Source: Nostoc sp. NMS7 (GTDB taxonomy: Bacteria; Cyanobacteriota; Cyanobacteriia; Cyanobacteriales; Nostocaceae). From it: 51,534 nucleotides of DNA. The translations under genes and the position numbers were made by a program. Positions 26,515 through 34,520 of this stretch are shown here, one piece after another; within the stretch, counting starts at the first letter, position 1, and the number at the start of each line of letters is the position of its first letter. The DNA lies in NCBI RefSeq assembly GCF_017115085.1, contig NZ_JABXKJ010000220.1, positions 1-51,534 of the forward strand, in the 5' to 3' direction. The notes beneath the pieces were generated by a model. That model was given only the letters and a program-made list of their open reading frames with translations. It was not told the origin of the DNA and did not search any database.

Positions 26515-26809
26515 TCGATTTCAGTGGTGGAGTATTTTTTCTGATTCTGCTTTTGATCAGCGTAGGCATCGCTCCTCTACTTTCCTCGCTTGAATGGGGG
26601 CGATACTTGCGCCGGGCATTTAGAATATAACTAGAAACAATAATTTCTAGTAATTTAAGTCAATAACCAATACATCTTCCAAAAGATATTTATGAACCTT
26701 CTTTTCTATACGCCTTAGCATGTATTATGGTATTTGTAGTATTAATTTATCCTAAAATATATCTTTATAACTTTGCTGCTGCATCAAATCCTAGCTAAAT
26801 TGAAATTTT

Positions 26810-27808
26810 ATGAATAGTCCCTTCCCCTTAGACCTTCCCCAAAGCGCTTTAGAGCCACTATTAGCATTGCGAGATTACTACGCACCCAAAGTTGAAAAGT
26901 ACGAAAAACTATATACCCAAGCCAAAGCCAATCTCACTCACGTAGAAGCTTTGTTATCTAACTGGTCTTTAGCCTCGGAGGTAGCAGGCGAAGAATTCAC
27001 CCCTGAAAAAGAAGAAAATTCGTTATTACTTCTCACTGATAACTCTGATATTAAACTGGAAGAAGCTAGCCCTCTTGAACTCTTGCAATGGGACGATTCC
27101 AAGTCGGGAGAATTTGACGCAGGTACAGATACTGTGGAATTACTACCGCCCATATTACCACTTATAGAAACACAAACATCAACTCAACAGCGATCGCTAT
27201 ATGGGGTAGAGATTCCCATGTTGCCAGAGTATCAATCTTTAAGTCGCGCCGATGCGATTGAACGGCTGTTGGCAAAACAGATCGGCACAATTGTTCACAT
27301 AGACGTGATCGTGCGATCGCTCTATGGAGAGCTAGAGCCAGATATCTTCAAACTAGTTAAAGGTCGAGTTCAATCTTCACTTACCCAGAGTAGAGAAACT
27401 CATAATTGGTCATCTGTTAAAGGGAAGCCTGGGTATTATACTCTAGATTCACGTTTGCTTACCTCTAATCAAACTAAGAATTACTTTGGGCAAAACAAGC
27501 ACAAAAATCACCAATCTTTTCGGGAAACAACACCTCAAAAAGTACCTAAGCTTGAACCATTTGAAAAGCTAATTTTGATTGATGCCATTTCCGATTTTTT
27601 AGAACAAAATTCTTCAAAAGTTTTCAGTATTAATGAAATCATTGAAGGGATTTATGGAAAACTTGATGAACATGAACTTAAACAGGTAAAAGGCGGGGTG
27701 CAGAAGGAATTATCACGGGGTTATCGTACAGGGCGATTCTCTAGATTTCCCAATCAAATCGGTTTTTATACCTGGAACTACGACTTAATCAAGAAATCAA
27801 ACGAGTGA
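26810..27808 (+). CDS. protein with two tandem winged-helix-like repeats, unknown
   Basis: 332 residues. The N-terminal part (about 15-45) is a helical, probably coiled-coil segment, then an acidic linker. Residues about 140-217 and 248-326 are two copies of one domain. In the first, ADAIERLLAKQIGTIVHIDV leads to SLYGELEPDIFKLVKGRVQ and ends in PGYYTLD. In the second, IDAISDFLEQNSSKVFSINE leads to GIYGKLDEHELKQVKGGVQ and ends in IGFYTWN. The shared pattern YGxLxxxxxKxVKGxVQ plus the final GxYT strand resembles winged helix domains of the HARE-HTH kind. DNA binding is inferred. I do not recognise a named family. Confidence 0.75.
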   Translation: MNSPFPLDLPQSALEPLLALRDYYAPKVEKYEKLYTQAKANLTHVEALLSNWSLASEVAGEEFTPEKEENSLLLLTDNSDIKLEEASPLELLQWDDSKSGEFDAGTDTVELLPPILPLIETQTSTQQRSLYGVEIPMLPEYQSLSRADAIERLLAKQIGTIVHIDVIVRSLYGELEPDIFKLVKGRVQSSLTQSRETHNWSSVKGKPGYYTLDSRLLTSNQTKNYFGQNKHKNHQSFRETTPQKVPKLEPFEKLILIDAISDFLEQNSSKVFSINEIIEGIYGKLDEHELKQVKGGVQKELSRGYRTGRFSRFPNQIGFYTWNYDLIKKSNE

Positions 27809-27899
27809 AGCGATCGCATCTCTATCTGATAATTAGTTAAATCTTGGTGCGATCGCCTGTCAATTCAGTAAATTATTCTCATGGCTTGATTTTTCTTGT

Positions 27900-28721
27900 T
27901 TACAGCAATTTGAAGCCGAGATGATTGAGAACTTCACGCAAGCGATCGCGTCCTTTCAATGACTCCACAGTTGCGATCCGTTGGGCTGAGTGTTCTGACC
28001 AATCGCCAGCAACATCCATCTTTTGTTCAGTATAGAATTCTTTGATGATGTCGTTGTAGTGAGCGATCGCTTCTTCTTGATCTGCCAATTTATAGGTTTC
28101 ACGATGCAATATCGCTGACTGCGGCAACCTCGGCTTAATCGCTGCTTCTACTTCCGGATTCGGATAACCGACACACAGCCCAAATACAGCATACACAGAG
28201 GTGGGCAAATTTAATATCTCTGCTACCTCTTGCGGGTGGTTGCGAATTCCGCCGATATATACTGTTCCCAAACCGAGTGACTCAGCTGCAACTACTGCGT
28301 TTTGCGCCGCTAACGTTGCATCGATTGTTGCTGTCACAAACATTTCCAAATATTCCAGCGCATCATCAGATATGCCGCGACTCTCAGCAACGTAGCTTAG
28401 ACGCGCTAAGTCTGCTAACCAAACCAAGAATAAAGGTACTTGCTTAATATGTGCTTGATTTCCGGCTAATTTGGATAACTCCTCTTTGCGCTGTTGATCT
28501 TCGACTGCTACCACACTCCAGGTTTGCAAATTAGAGGAAGTAGATGCAGATTGCGCGGCTGCAATTAGTAACTCCAGAGTTCCCGGTGGTAGAGGGTCAG
28601 ATAGATAAGATCGGATTGAACGGTGAGATAATAATGCTGTCAGCGAATCATTCCATTCAATTTCGGGGCTGAAGGGAATTTCACCGTAGCGCGATCGCAG
28701 TAGTTCTGTAGGATTAGTCAT
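27900..28721 (-). CDS. nitroreductase family oxidoreductase (NfsA-like)
   Basis: 273 residues from MTNPTELLRSRYGE at 28721 (GGA upstream); an 84-base longer frame has no support. FMN-binding features: LLSHRSIRSYLSDPLP near the N-terminus, AAQSASTSSNLQTWSVV, and ESLGLGTVYIGGIRNHP before a conserved FGLCVGYP. Such NADPH-dependent flavoproteins reduce nitro or quinone compounds, but the substrate here is unknown. A sulfonate-type binding protein gene starts upstream on the same strand, 98 bases away, which hints at oxidation/reduction of organosulfur compounds. Confidence 0.9.
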   Translation of the reverse strand: MTNPTELLRSRYGEIPFSPEIEWNDSLTALLSHRSIRSYLSDPLPPGTLELLIAAAQSASTSSNLQTWSVVAVEDQQRKEELSKLAGNQAHIKQVPLFLVWLADLARLSYVAESRGISDDALEYLEMFVTATIDATLAAQNAVVAAESLGLGTVYIGGIRNHPQEVAEILNLPTSVYAVFGLCVGYPNPEVEAAIKPRLPQSAILHRETYKLADQEEAIAHYNDIIKEFYTEQKMDVAGDWSEHSAQRIATVESLKGRDRLREVLNHLGFKLL

Positions 28722-28819
28722 AATCAATTCCAAAATTTTCAGATATTTTATTACTAACACCAATTTCATCTCTAAGGGCATAGAGAGATATGCCCTTATA
28801 GCCAATTCATTGTACTAGT

Positions 28820-29941
28820 TTAAGTTTTTGGTGAAAATGCCGCATATTTTTCTTTTGTCAACATTGCATCCTTCACATTTACCTCTTTGGGAATTAACTT
28901 CAATTTATAATATGTATCTGCAACACCTTGTTGTAGATTTATCAGATTGTCGTCAATTGGTACAAGACCAAAAGTTCGTCTGTTAGTTGCTTTTTTCATC
29001 GTTTCTACATCAATTCCTAACACAGGTGCTAGAGTTTTTGCTACTTCTTCTCGATTCTGTTTAGACCAATCTTCTAAATTTTGAATTTCCTCCAGTATTG
29101 TCTTGACAGTTTGGGGATTTTCAGTGACAAATTTGCGAGTCATCAAATAATATCCTCCCTGTTTATTAATCCCTGTGCCATCAATCAGGACTCTAGCATT
29201 AGTTGCCTGTTGAGCTGCTGCATAGAAGGGGTCCCAAATTACCCAGGCATCTAGACTGCCCTTGACAAATGCAGCGCGGGCATCAGCCGGTGCCAAATAT
29301 TTAGGTTCAATGTCAGTATATTTTAATCCCGCTTTTTCTAAAGCTTGGACTAATAATAAGTGGGCACTAGACCCTTTTTGAAAAGCAACTTTTTTGCCTT
29401 TTAGGTCAGTAACTTTTTGAATCGAGGAATTTTGGGGAACAAGAATTGCTGAACTAGCTGGAGTAGCCGCAGTACCAACAACATAAGTTAGTGATGCTCC
29501 CGCTGCTTGAGCAAATATTGGCGGTGATTCTCCTACAGGACCGATGTCAATACTACCCACATTCATCGCTTCTAGTAGTTGAGGCCCCGCTTGAAATTCA
29601 CTCCACTTTACAGTGATACCTTCTGGTGCCAAACGCTTTTCTAAAACACCCTTAGTTCTAAGTAAAATGGTCGATTTTTGATAACCAAATCTGACTACTG
29701 TTGCTTTACTTGCAGCAGAATTACCAACAGATGTGGCACTGGGATTAGAGGAATTAACAGTCGATGTCGATGAACAGGCAGCAAATAGCAAGCTCAGACA
29801 AAGACCTGTAACAAAAGCCCCGACTATTGGCAAAGGAGAAGAAAAGAAGAATTTATATTGGTTGTGAAAGGGGATATTCCTCAACTTGATCAAGGATATC
29901 CACTTGGCAATGAAACGGCGAAAGATTAGGTTAATCATCAA
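28820..29941 (-). CDS. aliphatic sulfonate-type ABC substrate-binding lipoprotein (SsuA-like)
   Basis: 373 residues. A long N-terminus with one hydrophobic segment ends in a lipobox LLFAAC (Cys56), so it is a lipoprotein anchored in the cytoplasmic membrane. The periplasmic domain has the SsuA/NMT1 pattern: FGYQKSTILLRTKGVLEKRL, GEFQAGP-like EFQAGPQLLEA, DIGPVGESPPIFAQA, KKVAFQKGSSAH and DAWVIWDPFY. No permease or ATPase gene is nearby, so it must work with a transporter encoded elsewhere or be a leftover. The nitroreductase gene follows on the same strand. Confidence 0.92.
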   Translation of the reverse strand: MMINLIFRRFIAKWISLIKLRNIPFHNQYKFFFSSPLPIVGAFVTGLCLSLLFAACSSTSTVNSSNPSATSVGNSAASKATVVRFGYQKSTILLRTKGVLEKRLAPEGITVKWSEFQAGPQLLEAMNVGSIDIGPVGESPPIFAQAAGASLTYVVGTAATPASSAILVPQNSSIQKVTDLKGKKVAFQKGSSAHLLLVQALEKAGLKYTDIEPKYLAPADARAAFVKGSLDAWVIWDPFYAAAQQATNARVLIDGTGINKQGGYYLMTRKFVTENPQTVKTILEEIQNLEDWSKQNREEVAKTLAPVLGIDVETMKKATNRRTFGLVPIDDNLINLQQGVADTYYKLKLIPKEVNVKDAMLTKEKYAAFSPKT

Positions 29942-30091
29942 AATGATTTCTCTGAACTATATGAATACTATAAACTTATAGGTTTACCGGAGTATATAAA
30001 TAAATCCAGGGAAATTTGATCTAAAAATAGCGGGAAGTGGGCGTAAATTAATACTTCCGCGCCTATTTTTGCAGTGCCAAGAAACACAGCA

Positions 30092-30853
30092 CTAATTCAG
30101 CAAATCAGGTTCTTCGCGCACAATCCTGTCGTAAAGTGGCTGGAAACTGAACCATCCACTTGCATGTGACCCCACTTGAGTTTGTGTTAAACGGGCTGTT
30201 TCGTGTTTGATAGTAGTCGGTCTACCCGCAGCTTCTGCCAGCAGTTGGGCTTGGCACGATCGCTCTAAGCTAATGTACCAAAAGGCAGCTTCATCTACTG
30301 TATGTCCCACAGTTAAAATGCTATGATTACGTAGGATTATCGCTTTCTTTGGTCCCAAAGCTTGCGCCAGTCGCTGACCTTCAGAAGTTTCTAAAACAAC
30401 ACCTGTAAAATCGTCAAATAGCGCATGATCTTCGTAAAAAGCACAGGAATCTTGAGTCAAGGGGTCAAGGAGACGACCTAAGCTAGACCAGGCTTTACCA
30501 TAAAGTGAATGGGCGTGAGCCGCCGCCATCACATCAGACCGAGCTTCATGAAGCTGAGAATGGATGGCAAAAGCGGCTCGATTTACTTGAGCATCACCTT
30601 TAACCACTTCACCTTCTTTGTTAACCAATATCAGGTCAGAAACTCGGATGTGACCGAAGTATGTCCCCAGGGGATTGACCCAGAAATGGTCTGTAAATTC
30701 GGGATCACGAGCTGTAATATGACCGGCAATTCCCTCGCTGAACCCAAACTTACCAAACAGGCGAAAGGCAGCAGCTAGGCGTTGCTTACGGTGCAGGCGT
30801 TCGTCTTCAACTCGCTCGAATACAGGGGGTTGTGGTCTATCGTACTTGGGCAT
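30092..30853 (-). CDS. class II aldolase/adducin family protein
   Basis: 253 residues from MPKYDRPQPP at 30853, preceded by GAGGA; an upstream TTG is open but unlikely. The metal-binding histidines appear in AAAHAHSLYG and a later conserved ILRNHSILTVG. GHITARDPEFTDHFWVNP is the substrate region. Family members are aldolases or decarboxylases of small sugars. The decayed cupin/cysteine-dioxygenase-like frame directly upstream overlaps this ATG by 17 bases, so the two were once translationally coupled. Confidence 0.92.
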   Translation of the reverse strand: MPKYDRPQPPVFERVEDERLHRKQRLAAAFRLFGKFGFSEGIAGHITARDPEFTDHFWVNPLGTYFGHIRVSDLILVNKEGEVVKGDAQVNRAAFAIHSQLHEARSDVMAAAHAHSLYGKAWSSLGRLLDPLTQDSCAFYEDHALFDDFTGVVLETSEGQRLAQALGPKKAIILRNHSILTVGHTVDEAAFWYISLERSCQAQLLAEAAGRPTTIKHETARLTQTQVGSHASGWFSFQPLYDRIVREEPDLLN

Positions 30854-31185
30854 GTTCTTTTTCCTCTTCGTCTTTACAGGGAGCCTTGGAATCTCCAGAG
30901 CCAAAGGATTTGACGCTGTGAGATTCTATGATCAATGGGTCAGGTAAGACGCAACCAGTATCGTTACCCAGAAGATGGATACAGATGCGCTCAGAGATAT
31001 GGTTTTGACGGCGTGAATATCACCATCTGGGGGTAACAGGCGGTAGATATCACCTGCTTGAAGCGATGCCTACGGCTGGCGATGCCGAAGCATTTCAGTT
31101 ACTTGTTAATTGTGCGTGTCCTTCGGCATCACTGTTATCTACACGGCGATAGACTGTTTCTTCTTGATTGCAAGTAATTCGTAGT
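30837..31185 (-). pseudogene. decayed cysteine-dioxygenase-like cupin (double-stranded beta-helix) gene
   Basis: Three pieces in changing frames give one protein. First comes NQEETVYRRVDNSDAEGHAQ; then QAGDIYRLLPPDGDIHAVKT; then ERICIHLLGNDTGC, ending in SGDSKAPCKDEEEKEHAQVR. This is the pattern of small metal-dependent cupins related to cysteine dioxygenase. Between pieces 1 and 2 lies a 27-base palindromic HIP-type repeat (CGGCATCGCCAGCC...) flanked by GCTT, plus a one-base change. Between pieces 2 and 3 one base is missing (TCTCTGAGCGC). The 5' part is lost at the MITE/STRR cluster 31202-31353. So the enzyme is dead. Its 3' end overlaps the aldolase start. Confidence 0.65.
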
Positions 31186-31201
31186 TAAGAATTCAATTAC
31201 G

Positions 31202-31325
31202 AACTTCCAAGAAATAAATTACTACTACTTGTGGGGTGGGCGACACGAGAGCCTTTGGTTACTGGGCTCTCGTGTCGCCCACCCCACAATAAATAGTTGG
31301 ATATTTTTTTATTTGGAAGTCCCTT
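31202..31325. mobile_element. MITE-like element with perfect 25-bp hairpin
   Basis: Ends ACTTCCAA...AAATAAA and TTTATTTGGAAGT are inverted. Inside, 31229-31253 (TTGTGGGGTGGGCGACACGA and five more bases) and 31265-31289 are perfect complements around an 11-base loop. Shorter relatives lie at 31616-31679 and 37561-37607, identified by the shared AAATAAATTA and CTTGTGGGGT blocks. Confidence 0.75.
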
Positions 31326-31353
31326 ACGAATTACGAATTACGAATTACGAATT
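31326..31353. repeat. STRR: four copies of ACGAATT
   Basis: Four exact tandem copies of ACGAATT. They overlap the 3' end of the IscB remnant and provide its stop codon. Confidence 0.9.
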
Positions 31354-31547
31354 ATTTTAATGCTAGGGTGAATCTTGAAGCCAAGTTGCTCAAGTTTTAG
31401 ACCAGAAAGGGACTCCTTCAGAATGATCGTAAAGGGATATCGCTGGAATACGGTAGCTTTACCTTGTGACAATAGCAGCCTAGCACGGCTGATGCGTACT
31501 GGATACAAGGGTTGTTGGTTGGCATCGAGTATTAATACTTTGGTCAT
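31338..31547 (-). pseudogene. IscB N-terminal remnant (RRXRR domain)
   Basis: 69 residues. MTKVLILDANQQPLYPVRIS, then RARLLLSQGKATVFQRYPFT, then IILKE is the RRXRR N-terminal domain of IscB-type RNA-guided endonucleases. The protein breaks off exactly in the RuvC-I motif: the expected DPGSK reads HPSIK, so the catalytic Asp is His, and the STRR then gives a stop. RuvC-II, HNH and target-binding parts are absent. Known IscBs are guided by an omegaRNA encoded just upstream of the gene, which here would be 31548-31863. That stretch now carries a MITE derivative and no clear structured RNA that I can identify. Dead remnant rather than a functional nuclease. Confidence 0.7.
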
Positions 31548-31615
31548 GCGTGATATTCCTTACGAATAAATTTGTTAAAGGACTAGCAAAAAATCAATCA
31601 TCCAATCTTGCTCTA

Positions 31616-31679
31616 AGGAATTTCCAAAAATAAATTATTCAATCTTGTGGGGTATTTTTTTATTGAGAAGTCTCTTAGC
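31616..31679. mobile_element. internally deleted MITE of the 31202 family
   Basis: GGAATTTCCAAAAATAAATT at the left and TTTTTTTATTGAGAAGTC at the right correspond to the ends of the element at 31202-31325, but the long hairpin is reduced to CTTGTGGGGT. The rest of 31548-31863 shows no gene. Confidence 0.55.
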
Positions 31680-31863
31680 TGTGATATTAATTCCTTAAAA
31701 TACGGTAAATCGGTCGGATATGCGTTGAATTCACTACAAGCAGAAATTATCACATACAAATTTAAAAAGCAATAGGCTTGCTGTTAGGGGAGACAAAGCA
31801 CAGCTTTAGCTCTTTGGGGTTCTTGAAGTTTAATAAGTAGTCAAGTGGACATGAGATGATGCG

Positions 31864-33615
31864 TCAAAAGGGCGTAATCGCTTGTAAATGCAGGGTTTTT
31901 TCTAACTGCGGATGCTGGAAGCGAAGTTCTCTGGCGTGCAGATGTAACCGACTGGTAACTGCACAGCATCCATAAAGGCGATCGCCTAAAATAGTTACCC
32001 CAAGTCCTCGCGCATCAGCCGCATGAACTCTCAACTGATGAGTGCGTCCTGTTAGCGGCGTAAATTCTACGCGGGTGTAGTTTCCTTCTCTCGCTATAAC
32101 CTGGAAGTGTGTCAAGCTAGGTTTACCCTGCTGCCAATCAACTTTTTGCTCAGGGCGATTTTCGGGATCTCCCCACAGTGGGAGGTCAATCACACCTTGC
32201 TCAACTGTCACCGCACCGGAAAGGATAGCTTCATAAACCTTGTGAATCTGGCGTTGCTGAAACTGCTGGCTGAGTTGGCGATGAGTTTGGCGATCGCGTG
32301 CCAACAACAGAATACCAGAAGTTTCCTGATCTAGGCGATGCACAGATGCAAGTGCCATACCATCAGCCCTAAGATGACGTAAGCGACTCAAAACACTATC
32401 TTGGCGATCGCAATAACGCCCAGGTACCGAAAGTAACCCAGCAGGTTTGTTTACAGCAATCAACCATTTGTCTTCATAAAGAATGGGGATCTCTCCTTTG
32501 ATAGTGGAGAAAGCTGGGGAGTCAAACACATTGGATCTACGCAAATGTGTTAATCTATTTAGCAAGAGTGGGGCTGTTGTATGAAAATCCCTATTAGGGA
32601 TTGAAATAGGTCTTAACCCTGATAGCAAAAATCCCATCAATGGCTGACATCGCTCGGCGCATGCTCCATAAAATTCTCCCGGAATTTTATCCTGATTTAC
32701 AGAAGACGCACCCCACCAAAATTCCGCCATTGCCAGTGGTTTGAGATTATGTGTTGCCGCATAATGTAGTAGCTTGGGGGCACAACAGTCTCCTGTACCA
32801 GTGGGCGAACCTCCTGGCATCAATTCTTGCAATGATTGCGATCGCCCGGAAAAATTAGTCAGGCTGTAACTAGCCTGCATCTGAGCTTGTAATTGACGGG
32901 ACAGTGCTTTACGCTGTTGTTTCAGTTCGCTAATTCGCTCATCCGTCGCTGCAATTAACTGTTGAAGGGGCTGTAATACTGCATTTTGCTGGCGTTTAAG
33001 TTGCCGTCGTTCAATTCCCTGCTGACGACTTTCTTCGTCGAGTTGTTCAAGAGCAATCGTGAGTGCTTCTGAAGTGAGTGTATTGCAGATTTGCTGACGT
33101 TTTTCCTGTCGTTGATGTTTGCAATGGCGATGGCGATCGCTCATTGCTTGCAACTGTTGCTCAAACTGAGCAAACAGGGTTTGGTACTGCTGGCGATCGC
33201 TCAGTTGCTTCAAAGTAAGAATTTCTTGCTTAATCGCGTCCAACTGTGCCAAAGTGCGGGCTTCTTGTAAAGCAACTTCCTCTCGTCCGGGAATTGGCGG
33301 CACCCAGCCCTCAACCACACTGCAACCATTCAAAAGACCAGAGAAGGCTTTGAGTACCCGTTGTTCGCCATTAGGCAGTTCAACCAATAGTATTCCATAC
33401 ATCTTGCCTTCACGAGAATAACAGTCATTTTTGGCAAGTTGTTGCATGAGTCCGTGGGCGATCACTTCCGACATTGAGGTGCGGGGTAATTTTAAGCGAT
33501 GTCTACGACGGGCTACGCCTACGCCACTTTCAGGACAACGCCCTTGGTAGTAATAACTACAAGATGAGTCGCTGATCTCAAAATCGCAGTCGATGAAATC
33601 TGAAAGTGGGATCAT
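31864..33615 (-). CDS. RluA-family pseudouridine synthase with long N-terminal extension
   Basis: 583 residues from the ATG at 33615, which overlaps the upstream Rpn-type stop as ATGA. The C-terminal catalytic domain (about 375-580) has PAGLLSVPGR and the catalytic Asp in VHRLDQETSGI (434 if counted from the upstream start at 33630). It isomerises uridine in rRNA or tRNA. The N-terminal 370 residues include a Gln/Arg-rich coiled coil (about 120-255) and a cysteine-containing region (CAPKLLHYAA). This extension is usual in cyanobacterial relatives. Two repeats are inserted in frame: GVGVARRRH from a HIP-type repeat and ISIPNRDFH from a CRISPR-repeat-like palindrome. Neither breaks the frame. 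Target nucleotide unknown. Confidence 0.88.
   Translation of the reverse strand: MIPLSDFIDCDFEISDSSCSYYYQGRCPESGVGVARRRHRLKLPRTSMSEVIAHGLMQQLAKNDCYSREGKMYGILLVELPNGEQRVLKAFSGLLNGCSVVEGWVPPIPGREEVALQEARTLAQLDAIKQEILTLKQLSDRQQYQTLFAQFEQQLQAMSDRHRHCKHQRQEKRQQICNTLTSEALTIALEQLDEESRQQGIERRQLKRQQNAVLQPLQQLIAATDERISELKQQRKALSRQLQAQMQASYSLTNFSGRSQSLQELMPGGSPTGTGDCCAPKLLHYAATHNLKPLAMAEFWWGASSVNQDKIPGEFYGACAERCQPLMGFLLSGLRPISIPNRDFHTTAPLLLNRLTHLRRSNVFDSPAFSTIKGEIPILYEDKWLIAVNKPAGLLSVPGRYCDRQDSVLSRLRHLRADGMALASVHRLDQETSGILLLARDRQTHRQLSQQFQQRQIHKVYEAILSGAVTVEQGVIDLPLWGDPENRPEQKVDWQQGKPSLTHFQVIAREGNYTRVEFTPLTGRTHQLRVHAADARGLGVTILGDRLYGCCAVTSRLHLHARELRFQHPQLEKTLHLQAITPF
32581..32607. repeat. CRISPR-repeat-like palindrome inside the pseudouridine synthase gene
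   Basis: AATCCCTATTAGGGATT (32586-32602) with flanking TGAAA resembles the 3' part of many Nostocaceae CRISPR repeats (ATCCCTATTAGGGATTGAAA). A single unit, not an array. In the gene it encodes ISIPNRDFH in the linker before the catalytic domain. A second solitary unit lies at 45494-45520. Confidence 0.6.
33496..33525. repeat. HIP-type palindromic repeat inserted in coding sequence
   Basis: GCGATGTCTACGACGGGCTA followed by CGCCTACGCC is one of the dispersed GCGATGCCTACGGCGGGCTA-type repeats. It is in frame and encodes GVGVARRRH near the N-terminus of the pseudouridine synthase. Relatives are at 24390-24410, 31060-31090 and 37205-37245. Confidence 0.6.
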
Positions 33616-34484
33616 CGCGCTTCTAGCCAAGCCTGCACATCAGCGATACTAGTAAAATCTAACAGTGCTTCACTCAAACCTTCAAGAACAGGTAGAGGTA
33701 AACTGGAAATGTGCGATCGCATTTCAAGAGAAACTTCTCCAAATCGCTTAGTTAGAAGTCGAATTACCAGATTAGCAGCCTCTTGCTGTCGTCCTTCTTC
33801 TCGTCCTTCTTCTCGTCCTTCTTCTCGTCCTTCTTCCTTAATTTCCCTGTAAACTCTCGTTTCCTTGAGTGTAATTCCTAACATCTCTTCTACCTCCATT
33901 CGGCTTAATTGTTCAAACTTGTACACCATTATTGTTGTCAATATTTCTATTATGGCGATACTTGATGGCGATCGCACTTCTTGACGGGTTCTTGTTAACA
34001 AATACCTTGCTTCTTCCGGCGCTTGTTCTTCTTCCACCGTAGTTAACACCATCAATGCTACCCATAGAGGTAATTGACGAATATCTCCCAATTCATCCAA
34101 ATACACCCGATATATTTGTCCACCGTTAAGAAATGAGCGATGGGGATAAATATCACTTTGCTCAATACTGCGTGACGGGTAAATAATCACTGGTTGCCAA
34201 TCGCTAAATCTGGCACGGTTGCGGTAAAAATATAACGATGATTCCGCAAATACTCTTTCATACAGCCTTTCGTCCTTCTGGAATTGCACCTCACAGAAAT
34301 ATACAGTACCCGGACTTTCATTCTCAGGTGGTAAAAACACGCCATCAATTTCAAATTTGGGTTCTTTGATAGCAACCGAATCAAATCTATAGGCATCAGC
34401 ATTTGTCGGGGGATTTGTCAATAGTTCAAAGAGCAAAGTGGGGGATTGTTAAAACAGTTTGTAAAATATTGAATCTCGTCGCAT
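33612..34484 (-). pseudogene. Rpn-family recombination-promoting nuclease (PD-(D/E)XK), stop at codon 12
   Basis: The frame from the ATG at 34484 reads MRRDSIFYKLF, then TAA (34449-34451), then QSPTLLFELLTNPPTNADAY and on to the natural stop, 290 codons in all. The uninterrupted version is the usual start of this family. The core has EIDGVFLP and FCEVQFQKD, the PD-(D/E)XK nuclease elements, then a helical part and a C-terminal REEG repeat coded by a 12-base tandem repeat (near 33790-33840). A TTG at 34436 could start a 274-residue protein lacking the first helix. The stop overlaps the start of the pseudouridine synthase gene. Rpn proteins cut DNA and promote RecA-independent recombination; here expression is doubtful. 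Confidence 0.8.
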
Positions 34485-34520
34485 GAAATAACTTTACTGG
34501 TTTTTTTGCACAATGTGTTC

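Noticed and set aside
26509..26625. 38-codon hydrophobic frame overlapping the aldo/keto reductase stop
   Set aside because: Only a TTG start, no ribosome binding site, and part of it consists of a GCGTAGGCATCGCTCC-type repeat.
30854..30904. Longer start of the class II aldolase from a TTG
   Set aside because: The ATG at 30853 has a GAGGA site; the extension overlaps the decayed cupin gene in another frame.
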